DNA of 34,139 nt from NCBI GenBank assembly GCA_020849415.1, contig JADLGF010000191.1, positions 1-34,139 on the forward strand, read 5' to 3'. Under the pieces are notes generated by a model that saw only the letters and a program-made list of their open reading frames with translations, made no database searches and was not told where the DNA came from. This DNA comes from Thermomicrobiales bacterium. GTDB lineage: Bacteria; Chloroflexota; Chloroflexia; Thermomicrobiales; UBA6265. Both the position numbers and the translations under genes were made by a program. Shown piece by piece: positions 9,099-17,307 of this stretch (the stretch's first letter is position 1; every line of letters begins with the position of its first letter).

Positions 9099-9968
9099 AT
9101 GGATACGACACGTTTCGACGCCGTCTCGCGCTACCTTGCCCAGACGTTGAATCGACGCCAGGTCATGGCCCAGGGTGGGGCAGTCGCCGGTGCGGCCGCC
9201 GTCGCCGGCATCGGCCTGACCTCAGTTGCCGCCAAAGCCGCGCAATCGACGCAAGATGCCGACCAGGCGGGCGCGACCCTCACATCGTCCACCCTCTTCG
9301 TTCAGTCGTTCATGTCCGGCAGTGTCACCCCGGCGGCAGAAGCGCACAACTTTACCGTCAACCTCGAACGCGGACTCGGACAGACGATCTTCTTTTCCGA
9401 TCGACCGCAGCGTCAGGTCGGGACGCTGAAGACTGAGGAGTTCCTGGCGAAGCTGGGCTTCATGCCGGACAACCCGCCGAATGCCGCGATCGTCGCGGAG
9501 CAGAGTGATGGATCGACCGTGTTCGCGGTGGTCGAGCTGTTCAACCCGACCTACGACGCGGACGAGGCGAATCTCACGTACGAGGTGACGGTCCTCGACG
9601 ACTGGCAGCGGATGGACATGGAGTTCGAGCACGATCCGATGGATCTGCAGGGAGAGGCAGCCACATTCGGCGCCGCCCACCTCCTGATCGATGGCATCCT
9701 CGATTGCCCGGACGCCTCGCTCCAGTGCCTGAACGGTGACGCCGTCGTCGGCACGATCGATGACCACGATGGCTACTGCTACAGCTGGGGGGATATCGCC
9801 TGCGTGCCGTGCCAGCCGTGGGGCGTTGGGCCGTCTTACTTCGTTGACCTCTGCAACGAGCGCTTCGAGGCGTGCGAAGGTGACTGCGGCCTCTGGAACT
9901 ACTGCAGCCTGGATGCACCGCTCGGCAATACGCTCTGCCGGGACTCGGACGCCCGCAGCAACTTCTAG
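9099..9968 (+). CDS. Tat-exported FSDRPxR-domain cysteine-rich protein, paralog P1
   Basis: A 289-aa protein with AGGAGG eight bases before its ATG. Residues 1-48 are a Tat leader: an FDAVSRYLAQTLNRRQVM stretch, a hydrophobic Ala/Gly-rich core and an AKAA-type cleavage region. The next domain holds LFVQSF, FSDRPQR at 99-105, DNPPNAAI, FAVVELFNPTYD and LTYEV. It matches a widespread but, to my knowledge, uncharacterised exported domain. The C-terminal ~90 residues hold about ten cysteines, with the family signatures HDGYCYSW and CVPCQPW. P1 is the most diverged of the six paralogs and stands alone ahead of the redox genes. Only 23 bases separate it from the next gene. Its biochemical role is unknown. 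Confidence 0.85.
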   Translation: MDTTRFDAVSRYLAQTLNRRQVMAQGGAVAGAAAVAGIGLTSVAAKAAQSTQDADQAGATLTSSTLFVQSFMSGSVTPAAEAHNFTVNLERGLGQTIFFSDRPQRQVGTLKTEEFLAKLGFMPDNPPNAAIVAEQSDGSTVFAVVELFNPTYDADEANLTYEVTVLDDWQRMDMEFEHDPMDLQGEAATFGAAHLLIDGILDCPDASLQCLNGDAVVGTIDDHDGYCYSWGDIACVPCQPWGVGPSYFVDLCNERFEACEGDCGLWNYCSLDAPLGNTLCRDSDARSNF

Positions 9969-9991
9969 AGATCGCGGAAGGATCGAGCAGC

Positions 9992-11083
9992 GTGTTCACG
10001 TTCATCGGCGCCGCTGGCGTCACGCTTGTCCTGACGATGTGTGTCTGGATGATCGTCCAATCTCGCGACCGCCAGCGCCGCATGAACGAGCGGCTCGACG
10101 ATCTCGCACTGCAATTCGCGTCTAGGCCGACGAACATGGTTCCGTCGGCCCAGGCCGAATCCCGGCCAAATCGGGATTCGGTGCTCGACGCGCTCAAGGG
10201 TGATCGCGCGCCCGGGTTCTCCTTGCCCGACGCTGACGGCACGCCTGTCACCCTCGATGCCCTGCGTGCTCAAGGAAAGCCGGTTGTGCTCTTCTTCACC
10301 GATCCCCGCTGCGGCCCCTGTTTCGACTTGTTGCCGGACATCGGTGGTTGGCAGCGGACCTACAGCGACCACCTCACGCTGGCGCTCGTGAGCTCCGGCG
10401 ATGCCGAAACGAACGCGGCGATGGTCCGGGGGTACGGCATTTCGACGGTCTTGCGGCAGCACGATATGGAGGTGGTGCTTGGCTACAACCTCGCCCAGGC
10501 TCCCGCCGCTGTCCTGATTTCTCCCGAGGGATTCGTGATGGCGGGGCCACGATACGGCGTGCAGGCTGCCCGATCCTTGATGGCCGAAGCCCTGGGAGTG
10601 GCGATGCCGCCCACCCCGATTCGCTCAGTCCAGGAAGTGCGTCGAGGCGAACTGGCCCCGTCGATTCGTCTGCCTGACCTGTCCGGCGCGATCGTTGATC
10701 TCGACTCCTATCGCGGATGGCCGACGCTGCTGCTCTTCTGGAATCCGGGATGCAGCTTCTGCCAGGCGTTACTCTCGGATGTCCTGGCGTACGAGCTACT
10801 TGACCGGCGTCCGAATATCCTCGTGATTTCCCGAGGCCCAATTGGACTCAATACAGCATTGGGCTTTGTCTCTCCCGTTGTGATCGACGAGGGGAAGGTG
10901 CTCGGCAAGGCGTTTGGCGCCACCGGCACTCCCGCCGCACTTGTCCTCGACGCCAGTGGACGAGTAGCCACGCCAGTCGCGCGGGGCCTCGATCAGGTCC
11001 GTATGTTGCTTGCGTCCACCGCGACGGCCATGTTGGCGAAGTCGCCCACTTCCGACGCCGATTCGGAATCAGCCAGTGCCTGA
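9992..11083 (+). CDS. Membrane-anchored protein with two TlpA/MauD-like thioredoxin domains
   Basis: A 363-aa protein from GTG 9992, with GGAAGGA upstream. Residues 3-23 form one membrane anchor, so both domains face outside. Domain 1 (about 70-205) has APGFSLPDADGTPVTLDAL and the active site CGPC at 107-110. Domain 2 (about 218-345) has APSIRLPDLSGAIVDLDSY and a second pair, CSFC, at 254-257. Both keep the cis-proline context (QAPAAVLI; TGTPAALVL). TlpA/MauD-type proteins reduce or isomerise disulfides in exported proteins, and MauD serves the cysteine-rich methylamine dehydrogenase small subunit. Two active domains in one chain are unusual. Its position next to cysteine-rich P1 suggests that the P proteins are its substrates. 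This last step is inference. Confidence 0.8.
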   Translation: MFTFIGAAGVTLVLTMCVWMIVQSRDRQRRMNERLDDLALQFASRPTNMVPSAQAESRPNRDSVLDALKGDRAPGFSLPDADGTPVTLDALRAQGKPVVLFFTDPRCGPCFDLLPDIGGWQRTYSDHLTLALVSSGDAETNAAMVRGYGISTVLRQHDMEVVLGYNLAQAPAAVLISPEGFVMAGPRYGVQAARSLMAEALGVAMPPTPIRSVQEVRRGELAPSIRLPDLSGAIVDLDSYRGWPTLLLFWNPGCSFCQALLSDVLAYELLDRRPNILVISRGPIGLNTALGFVSPVVIDEGKVLGKAFGATGTPAALVLDASGRVATPVARGLDQVRMLLASTATAMLAKSPTSDADSESASA

Positions 11084-11105
11084 CCTCAGGCTAAGGAGAG
11101 TATCC

Positions 11106-12164
11106 ATGACACCATTGAACCGATCAATCAGTCGCCGGGGTTTGGTTGGAGGTACTGCGGCGAGTGCGGCATCGTTCGCGATCGCTGCCCAGTCACCGGT
11201 GGCGCTCGCCCAGACACCGGTCGCCTCGTCAACAGCATCTGTTCCCGAATGGGATGAGATCGACCAGCAACTGCAGGCAGTTTCGCCGTTGGTCGCACTC
11301 ACCGTCGCCGAACTCGCCGGCGATGAGATTGGCACGATCCACGAGTTGAATCCCGAGCTCGTGCTGCCCATTGGATCGAGCTTCAAGCTCTGGATCCTTG
11401 GTGCCCTGGCGATGTCAGTCGCGTCCGGTGAAAGCGCCTGGAATGCGCCGATGCAGATCGAAGAGGCGCACAGGAGCGTGCCGGGTGGCGATTTTCGCTA
11501 CCTCCCGGCAGGCACTACCTTCACCACCCGTTACTTCGCCGAGCGCATGATCCAGAAGAGCGACAACACTGCCACCGATCACACGATGTTCCACGTCGGG
11601 CGCGAGAGCGTCGAAGCTGCCATGGCGGCCATGGGTCACCATGATCCATCGCTGAATGTTCCGATGCTTTCGACGCGGGAACTCTCGATGCTCAAGTTCG
11701 CGTCGCCAACGGAGCAGGTGGACGCCTTCGTGGCCGCCGATGTGCCGGAACGACGCCGGATCCTGGAGGAGGAGATCGACATCCTCCCGTTCTCTGCGCT
11801 CTCTGACCTTGACCAGACCAGGCCGTTGGAGATCGATCGCATCGAGTGGTTCGCCAAGCGCGGCGATCTCGTCAAGACCATGGCCTGGCTGCATGGCACC
11901 GCAGGGAATGACGAGCTGCTGCCGGTGCGAGAAATCCTCACCCTGGAAACACCGATTCCGTTCGACGGGGAGACCTGGAACTATGTCGGGTACAAGGGTG
12001 GTTCGGAGATGGGTCTGCTCAGCACCTCCTGGCTGCTCGATCGGGCCGATGGCCGCACGTTTGTGTACACCATCGGCTTTGTCGATCCCGACGCGGCCAT
12101 CGATATGAACGCGGCGGTTGCGGTCATGGCGAACGGTCGTGATCGCCTGGCCCTCGTTCCCTGA
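11106..12164 (+). CDS. Tat-exported class A beta-lactamase-like serine hydrolase
   Basis: A 352-aa protein with AAGGAGA eight bases before ATG 11106. The leader has SRRGLVGG and ends near ALAQ (about residue 36). The active-site motifs are in the expected order: SSFK at 91-94 (SxxK), SDN at 152-154, and YKGG near residue 298 in place of KTG. No clear omega-loop ExxLN is visible, so true beta-lactamase activity is doubtful; a peptidase or esterase role is as likely. It is the third gene of the operon, 22 bases after the double-thioredoxin gene. Its link to the P proteins is unknown; it could process or be co-exported with them. Confidence 0.8.
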   Translation: MTPLNRSISRRGLVGGTAASAASFAIAAQSPVALAQTPVASSTASVPEWDEIDQQLQAVSPLVALTVAELAGDEIGTIHELNPELVLPIGSSFKLWILGALAMSVASGESAWNAPMQIEEAHRSVPGGDFRYLPAGTTFTTRYFAERMIQKSDNTATDHTMFHVGRESVEAAMAAMGHHDPSLNVPMLSTRELSMLKFASPTEQVDAFVAADVPERRRILEEEIDILPFSALSDLDQTRPLEIDRIEWFAKRGDLVKTMAWLHGTAGNDELLPVREILTLETPIPFDGETWNYVGYKGGSEMGLLSTSWLLDRADGRTFVYTIGFVDPDAAIDMNAAVAVMANGRDRLALVP

Positions 12165-12221
12165 TCCCGGCTACGCCCACCTTCAGACCGGCTTTCGTCA
12201 CCACAAAAGGACCACACCACC

Positions 12222-13637
12222 ATGGCCCAAGCGAATTCTCGGCCGATGCCGACCGCCCAGAGTCCCAATAGCGAGGCTGGACCGTTCTCCCGCCGCACCG
12301 CCCTTCGCCAAGGCGCGGCCGGCGTCGCGACCGCGTCCCTCGTTGCGGCCGGGAGCGCCACCATTTGGTCGGGCGATGCGCGTGCTCAGAGCAGCGCACC
12401 CCTCGCAACACCGGTCCCGGCGGGTGGTCCGACGCTGGACCAGATCGCATTCGCCTCCAGCATGGATGGCCAGTTCATCCGTGCGCTGGACACCATTCCC
12501 TACCGTGGAGCGGACGTAGGTGAGTCGTTCATTACTGCCCGCCGAATTCCGGATGGTGACACGGAGGCGTGGTACCGGGAGTGGTGGCAGTTGGCGGAGC
12601 GCACCGAGGGCTATGCGAACGAGGCGCTCGCCGCCGGGAATACCGTGAGTGCGCGAGATGCCTTTCTGAGGGCCTGCACGTACTATCGGCAGGCAAGTCT
12701 GTATCTGTTCAAGCCACCCTTGCAGCAAGGCCTCGTCGATTCGTTCGCCAATCAGCGTCGCGTCTTTGTGCAGGCGATGGCCCTGTTCGACCGGCCAGGC
12801 GAGGCCATTGACATCCCCTACGAAGGCACAACGCTGCCGGGATATCTGTTTCTGCCCGCCAGGCAAGACGAGCCGTTCCCTCTGCTCATCATCACTGGTG
12901 GCTACGACGGCACCCGCGAAGAGTCTTATTTCGCGGGCGGCGCGGCGGCGATCGAACGCGGCTGGGCTTGCCTTGTTTTCGATGGGCCCGGCCAGGGCGA
13001 GGCGCTCGTCGAGCAGAACCTCTTTTTCCGCCCCGATTGGGAGAACGTAGTGACGCCGGTTGTTGACGCGGCCCTGCAGCGACCGGAAATCGACCCTACC
13101 CGCATTGCGCTGATGGGACGCAGCTGGGGCGGGTATCTGGCGCCTCGCGCCGCGACGGCCGAACACCGGATCGGCGCCGTGATTGCCGATGCTGCCCAAT
13201 ATGACCCCGCTGCACGAGCGCCCATGCTGCTGCCCGAAGATTTGCGTCCACTGCTCGCATCCGGGGACGATGACACGACGCTCAGTGCCTGGCTCGAGAG
13301 TGCGATGGCGTCCTCACCCGAAATCGCCTTCTCGATGAACCGGGGCATGCTGACCCACGGTTTGGCATCTCCCCTGGAGTACGTGCAGGGCTACGGGCCG
13401 TACACCCTGAACGGCATCGCCGATCAGATTCAGTGCCCGGCCCTCATCATCGAAGGGGAGGCGGACTTCCGTGGAGGCGATGCGAAGCCGCTCTACGACG
13501 CCATCACCTCACCCGGCTCAGCATATCTTCTCTTCTCCAATGCCGATGGAGCAGGGTTGCACGACGAAGCTGGAGCAGCCAGCCTCTTTGCCCTCCGTGT
13601 CTTCAACTGGCTGAATGGCGTGTTCAGTCTTGCCTGA
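12222..13637 (+). CDS. Tat-exported alpha/beta hydrolase (FrsA / pseudooxynicotine-hydrolase-like)
   Basis: A 471-aa protein. The Tat leader has FSRRTALRQGAAG and ends around DARAQ (residue 56). A helical N-terminal cap (about 85-190) precedes the hydrolase core, as in 2,6-dihydroxypseudooxynicotine hydrolase and FrsA-like enzymes. The core shows the GGYDG oxyanion-region turn, FDGPGQGE, the nucleophile elbow GRSWGG (Ser about 301), a GEADFRGGD loop with the likely acid Asp (about 415), and HDEAG with the likely catalytic His (about 447). Substrate unknown; esterase, C-C hydrolase or peptidase are all possible. It lies 57 bases after the beta-lactamase-like gene and 21 bases before the MauE-MauD-like fusion, so co-transcription is likely. 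Confidence 0.82.
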   Translation: MAQANSRPMPTAQSPNSEAGPFSRRTALRQGAAGVATASLVAAGSATIWSGDARAQSSAPLATPVPAGGPTLDQIAFASSMDGQFIRALDTIPYRGADVGESFITARRIPDGDTEAWYREWWQLAERTEGYANEALAAGNTVSARDAFLRACTYYRQASLYLFKPPLQQGLVDSFANQRRVFVQAMALFDRPGEAIDIPYEGTTLPGYLFLPARQDEPFPLLIITGGYDGTREESYFAGGAAAIERGWACLVFDGPGQGEALVEQNLFFRPDWENVVTPVVDAALQRPEIDPTRIALMGRSWGGYLAPRAATAEHRIGAVIADAAQYDPAARAPMLLPEDLRPLLASGDDDTTLSAWLESAMASSPEIAFSMNRGMLTHGLASPLEYVQGYGPYTLNGIADQIQCPALIIEGEADFRGGDAKPLYDAITSPGSAYLLFSNADGAGLHDEAGAASLFALRVFNWLNGVFSLA

Positions 13638-13658
13638 GATATTGCAGGAGGGAGCGAC

Positions 13659-14735
13659 GTGGATGTCCTGATCATTGCGGCGAGTCTGATCCTCTCGGCC
13701 GTGTTTCTCCTGTCTGGCGCGAGCAAGCTGATGGATCGTGCTGGTTCACAGACGGCCGTGCGCGACTTCGGTGTGCCGAGTGTCCTGGTCCCGGCTACCG
13801 CGGTGCTGCTGCCACTGGCGGAGTTGAGTATTGCTTGCGCGCTCATTCCCAATCGCACGGTGGTTTGGGGCGCACGGGCGGCACTGGTGCTGCTGGGCAT
13901 CTTCATCGCTGGCATTGTCCTGAATATGGTGCAGGGCCGACGACCGGATTGCCATTGCTTTGGCCTGCTGCACTCCGAACCGATCGGGTGGCCGACCATC
14001 GCTCGCAATCTGCTCCTCATGCTGCTGGCGCTGATGATTCTCGGTGGCTCGAGCGGTCTCGAAAATCTCCGCGACTCGGTTTTTGGACTCGTTGGGGGTG
14101 GGCAGTCGGCGCCTGAGTCTGTACGGCTCATCACGCTCGTGTTGGCCGGGATGGTCGCGATGGCGACCCTGCACCTGATGCTGGTCATGCAGGAGGAGCG
14201 ATTGCTCAATCGTCGATTGAGCGTGTTGGCCGCTCCCGGTGCGGCGGCGTCTCCTGTCGGTCAAAGTGATCGGGGACGGCGAGCATTGGATGCACTGCCA
14301 GTGGCCCTTGATGTCGGCGCGCGGGCTCCGGACTTCCACTTGCCATGCCTGGCTGGATCAGATGTGTCGCTCGCGGAGAATTTCTCTGCCGGGCAAGCAA
14401 CTTTCCTGATCTTCGTTGACCCAACCTGTGGTCCCTGTTCGCAGCTGTTGCGCGAACTTCCGACGTGGAAGAGCGCCCACCCGCATGGACCTGACCTGCT
14501 GGTTGTGAGCCGGGGTGACGAAGCCGCCAACCGCGCCAAGACCATGGGGATAGCGAACGATCGTGTTGTCCTCCAACACGATCGAGAGGTGTCGTTTGCC
14601 TACGGGATTCAGGGCACACCATCTGCGGTGTTTGTGACTCCCGATGGAACGATCGGGTCGCCGGTCGCTGGAGGCATCGGCGCGGTTCGAGCGCTTCTTG
14701 CAAAGGAGTCAAATGATGAACCCCACTCGATTTGA
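13659..14735 (+). CDS. MauE-MauD-like fusion: membrane redox domain plus thioredoxin domain
   Basis: A 358-aa protein from GTG 13659, with GGAGGGAG just upstream. Residues 1-130 are a MauE/DoxX-type membrane domain of four hydrophobic segments. Its PDCHCFG motif (cysteines at 98 and 100) is the signature redox pair of the MauE family. A fifth hydrophobic segment (about 156-177) leads to a TlpA/MauD-like thioredoxin domain (about 215-350) with APDFHLP, DPTCGPC (CGPC at 257-260) and QGTPSAVFV around the cis-proline. In mau clusters MauE and MauD are separate proteins needed for the disulfide-rich small subunit of methylamine dehydrogenase. No mauA or mauB is seen here. The gene overlaps the start of P2 by 20 bases, pointing to coupled translation. 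Confidence 0.85.
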   Translation: MDVLIIAASLILSAVFLLSGASKLMDRAGSQTAVRDFGVPSVLVPATAVLLPLAELSIACALIPNRTVVWGARAALVLLGIFIAGIVLNMVQGRRPDCHCFGLLHSEPIGWPTIARNLLLMLLALMILGGSSGLENLRDSVFGLVGGGQSAPESVRLITLVLAGMVAMATLHLMLVMQEERLLNRRLSVLAAPGAAASPVGQSDRGRRALDALPVALDVGARAPDFHLPCLAGSDVSLAENFSAGQATFLIFVDPTCGPCSQLLRELPTWKSAHPHGPDLLVVSRGDEAANRAKTMGIANDRVVLQHDREVSFAYGIQGTPSAVFVTPDGTIGSPVAGGIGAVRALLAKESNDEPHSI

Positions 14736-15546
14736 TACCATCACCCGCCTCTTCGCGGACCGCAAACTCACCCGACGGCAATCCCTCGCGGCCGGCGCCG
14801 GGCTCGCAGCCGGTATTGCCGGCTCCAGGCTCGCTTCCGCCCAGGAGGCTTCGCCAGAAGCGCTCCCGATAACGCCGGATGCGGATCACGGGCCAGAAAT
14901 GCTCTTCGTCCAGTCCTTCCATTCCGGCAGCATCGTGCCCAGCGAACGGGCCGAGGGACGCTATACCGTTACCCTGGAGCATGGACTTGGAGAGACCATC
15001 TACTTCTCCGATCGCCCCGACCGCATCGTCGGCTCGACCCCGACGGCCGCGTTTCTCGACGGCCTCGGTTTCCCTGAGGACAACCCGCCCAACGCAGCCA
15101 TCCTGACGCAGAATCCGGACGGCGATGCCACCCTGGCCGTGGTCGAACTCTTCGATCCCGTCTATGACGCGGAGACGGCGACGCTCACCTATGACGTGTC
15201 GGTCCTCGAGCATTGGAAGGACGGCACGGATCTTGCCTTCACCGAGACGCCGGTGGACCTTGGCGCGCTTGGCGACACCTTTGGCACGGCCCACCTCTTC
15301 ATCGATGACTGTGGTGACTGGGAAATCACCTGTTACTCCATCCCCTCCAAGGGCATCAACGGCCATGTCGGAAGCATCCTGACTGACGAACACGATGGAT
15401 TCTGCTACAGCTGGGAAGCCGCTTTTTGCCTCCCCTGCCAGCCGTGGATCGCGGACGGGTACAGCGCCTATCGCTATTGGAACCAACAGTGCAACGAGCG
15501 TTTCCCGGACTGCCTGGGCATATGTCAGGCGAGGAACGTGGTCTGA
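14716..15546 (+). CDS. Tat-exported FSDRPxR-domain cysteine-rich protein, paralog P2
   Basis: A 276-aa protein. Two ATGs lie close together (14713 and 14716); AAAGGAG at 14702-14708 is best spaced for 14716. The start lies inside the end of the MauE-MauD gene. The leader has FDTITRLFADRKLTRRQSL and ends near SAQE (43). The FSDRPDR motif is at 98-103, PPNAAIL at 124-130 and VVELFDPVYD at 142-151. No cysteine occurs before residue 199; then eight occur at 199, 206, 230, 238, 241, 259, 266 and 270, including HDGFCYSW, CLPCQPW and CNERFPDC. This is the reference layout for the family. The even number of cysteines, confined to the C-terminal domain, suggests up to four disulfides. Confidence 0.85.
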   Translation: MNPTRFDTITRLFADRKLTRRQSLAAGAGLAAGIAGSRLASAQEASPEALPITPDADHGPEMLFVQSFHSGSIVPSERAEGRYTVTLEHGLGETIYFSDRPDRIVGSTPTAAFLDGLGFPEDNPPNAAILTQNPDGDATLAVVELFDPVYDAETATLTYDVSVLEHWKDGTDLAFTETPVDLGALGDTFGTAHLFIDDCGDWEITCYSIPSKGINGHVGSILTDEHDGFCYSWEAAFCLPCQPWIADGYSAYRYWNQQCNERFPDCLGICQARNVV

Positions 15547-15577
15547 CGGTGCTGATCTATCGAGCGGAGCAATTCCC

Positions 15578-16408
15578 ATGAACCCAAGTCGACTTGATGC
15601 CATCACCCGCCTCTTCGCGGATCGCAAGCTCTCACGCCGCCAGACGCTCGGCGCCGGCGCCGGGCTCGCCGCCGGCGTTGCCGGCTCCAGGCTCACGGCC
15701 GCCCAGGACGCCTCGCCGGAGGCGCCCCCGATCGTGCCGGACGCCGATCACGGGCCGGAAATGCTCTTCGTCCAGTCGTTCCAGTCCGGGAGCATCGTGC
15801 CCAGCGAGCAGGCCGAGGGACGCTACACCATCACCCTCGATCACGGCCTGGGTGAGACCATCTATTTCTCCGACCGCCCCGATCGTATTGTCGGCTCGAC
15901 TCCGACCGCCGCATTTCTCGATGGCCTCGGCTTTCCTGAAGACAACCCGCCCAACGCAGCCATCCTGACCCAGAATCCGGATGGCGATGCCACCCTGGCC
16001 GTCGTCGAATTGTTCGATCCGGTCTACGACGCGGAGACAGCGACCCTCACCTACGATGTCTCGGTCCTCGAGCACTGGAAGGACGGCACCAGGCTCGCCT
16101 TCACCCAGACACCGGTGGACGTAGCCGCGATAGGCGACACCTTTGGCACGGCCCACCTCTTCATCGATGACTGTCAAGGCTCGGATATCCTCTGCTACTC
16201 CCCCGACCGCACCCTGGGCATCCACGGCCATGTTGGAAGCATCCTGTATTCCGAACACGACGGGTTCTGTTACAGCTGGGGAGCGTGGGAGTGCCTCCCC
16301 TGCCAGCCGTGGATTGCAGACGCGGAGGGTGCCTTCCGCTACTGGAACCAACAGTGCAACGTGCGTTTCCCCGATTGCCTGGAAAACTGTGCGTCCAAAT
16401 ACCTCTGA
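15578..16408 (+). CDS. Tat-exported FSDRPxR-domain cysteine-rich protein, paralog P3
   Basis: A 276-aa protein with GGAG eight bases before ATG 15578, 31 bases after P2. It is the closest relative of P2. From the DADHGPEMLFVQSF segment through VLEHWKDG the two differ at only a handful of residues, and their DNA is also nearly alike. The differences gather in the stretch between the second and third cysteines (CYSPDRTLGIHGHVG here) and in the last ten residues. All eight cysteines are kept, with HDGFCYSW, CLPCQPW and CNVRFPDC. The leader has KLSRRQTLGAG. P3 probably arose by recent tandem duplication. Function unknown; it presumably shares the location and redox maturation of its siblings. Confidence 0.85.
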   Translation: MNPSRLDAITRLFADRKLSRRQTLGAGAGLAAGVAGSRLTAAQDASPEAPPIVPDADHGPEMLFVQSFQSGSIVPSEQAEGRYTITLDHGLGETIYFSDRPDRIVGSTPTAAFLDGLGFPEDNPPNAAILTQNPDGDATLAVVELFDPVYDAETATLTYDVSVLEHWKDGTRLAFTQTPVDVAAIGDTFGTAHLFIDDCQGSDILCYSPDRTLGIHGHVGSILYSEHDGFCYSWGAWECLPCQPWIADAEGAFRYWNQQCNVRFPDCLENCASKYL

Positions 16409-16437
16409 TCGTGCTGATCTGTCCTGAGGAGTACATC

Positions 16438-17259
16438 ATGAACCCCAATATGATCGATACAATCACCCGTCTCTTCGCCGACCGCAAGCTCTCCCGGCGA
16501 CAGACCCTCGCCGCCGGGGCACTTGCCGCCCCGGCTCTCCCTTCTGTCGCCCAGGACGCTACCCCGATCGTACTGGAAGCCACCCCGGTCGCGCCGGATG
16601 CGGATCACGGGCCGGAAATGCTCTTCGTCCAGTCCTTCCAGTCCGGCAGCATCGTGCCCAGCGAGCGTGCCGAAGGACGGTACACCGTCACGCTCGATCA
16701 CGGCCTTGGCGAGACCATCTACTTCTCCGATCGACCCGACCGCCTCGTCGGCTCGACGCCAACGGCCGCCTTCCTCGATGGTCTCGGCTTCCCTGAGGAG
16801 AACCCGCCCAACGCCGCCATCCTGACCCGGAATCCGAACGGCGATAGCAATATGGCCGTTGTGGAACTCTTCGATCCGGTCTACGACGCAGAGACAGCGA
16901 CGCTCACCTATGACATATCGGTCCTTGAGCACTGGGAAGACAGCACCGACCTGGCCTTCACCCAAACGCCAGTGGATGTTGGAACGATCGGCGAAACGTT
17001 TGGCAGCGCCCATCTCTTCATTGATGACTGTGCCGACGAAGATATTACCTGTGTAACCAGCAATTCCGATGGACTCCTCGGCATCATCCCCAACGCCGAC
17101 TTTGATGGTTGGTGTTACAGCTGGTGGCCGGCGGCACGATGCCTTCCCTGCCAGCCGTGGAACAGATCGTTCACCAGCGCCTCAGAGTACTGGACCGGCA
17201 TCTGCCGCGCCCGATTTTGCCCGGAGACGTGGACCTGCTGGGCTGGAACCTTTCGATAG
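16438..17259 (+). CDS. Tat-exported FSDRPxR-domain cysteine-rich protein, paralog P4
   Basis: A 273-aa protein, 29 bases after P3, with GAGGAG before ATG 16438. The leader is shorter in its hydrophobic core (LAAGALAAPALPSVAQ). The FSDRPDR and PPNAAIL segments are the same as in P2/P3. The C-terminal domain keeps eight cysteines but differs at the end: the usual CNxRFxxCxxxC is replaced by CRARFCPETWTC, which shifts the spacing of the last two cysteines. The CYSW and CLPCQPW signatures are intact, with FDGWCYSW replacing HDG. The altered cysteine pattern suggests a changed disulfide map or binding surface. Its operon position argues for co-expression with the other paralogs. Confidence 0.85.
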   Translation: MNPNMIDTITRLFADRKLSRRQTLAAGALAAPALPSVAQDATPIVLEATPVAPDADHGPEMLFVQSFQSGSIVPSERAEGRYTVTLDHGLGETIYFSDRPDRLVGSTPTAAFLDGLGFPEENPPNAAILTRNPNGDSNMAVVELFDPVYDAETATLTYDISVLEHWEDSTDLAFTQTPVDVGTIGETFGSAHLFIDDCADEDITCVTSNSDGLLGIIPNADFDGWCYSWWPAARCLPCQPWNRSFTSASEYWTGICRARFCPETWTCWAGTFR

Positions 17260-17307
17260 CGTGAGTCCGCTTTCAACCGCGACCCTGCAGTACCGAAGGA
17301 GACAACG

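Noticed and set aside
14206-15696. 496-codon open frame on the minus strand across the MauE-MauD gene end and P2
   Set aside because: It is antisense to two genes with clear motifs and ribosome sites, and similar antisense frames recur opposite P3-P5. It reflects GC-rich codon bias, not a gene.
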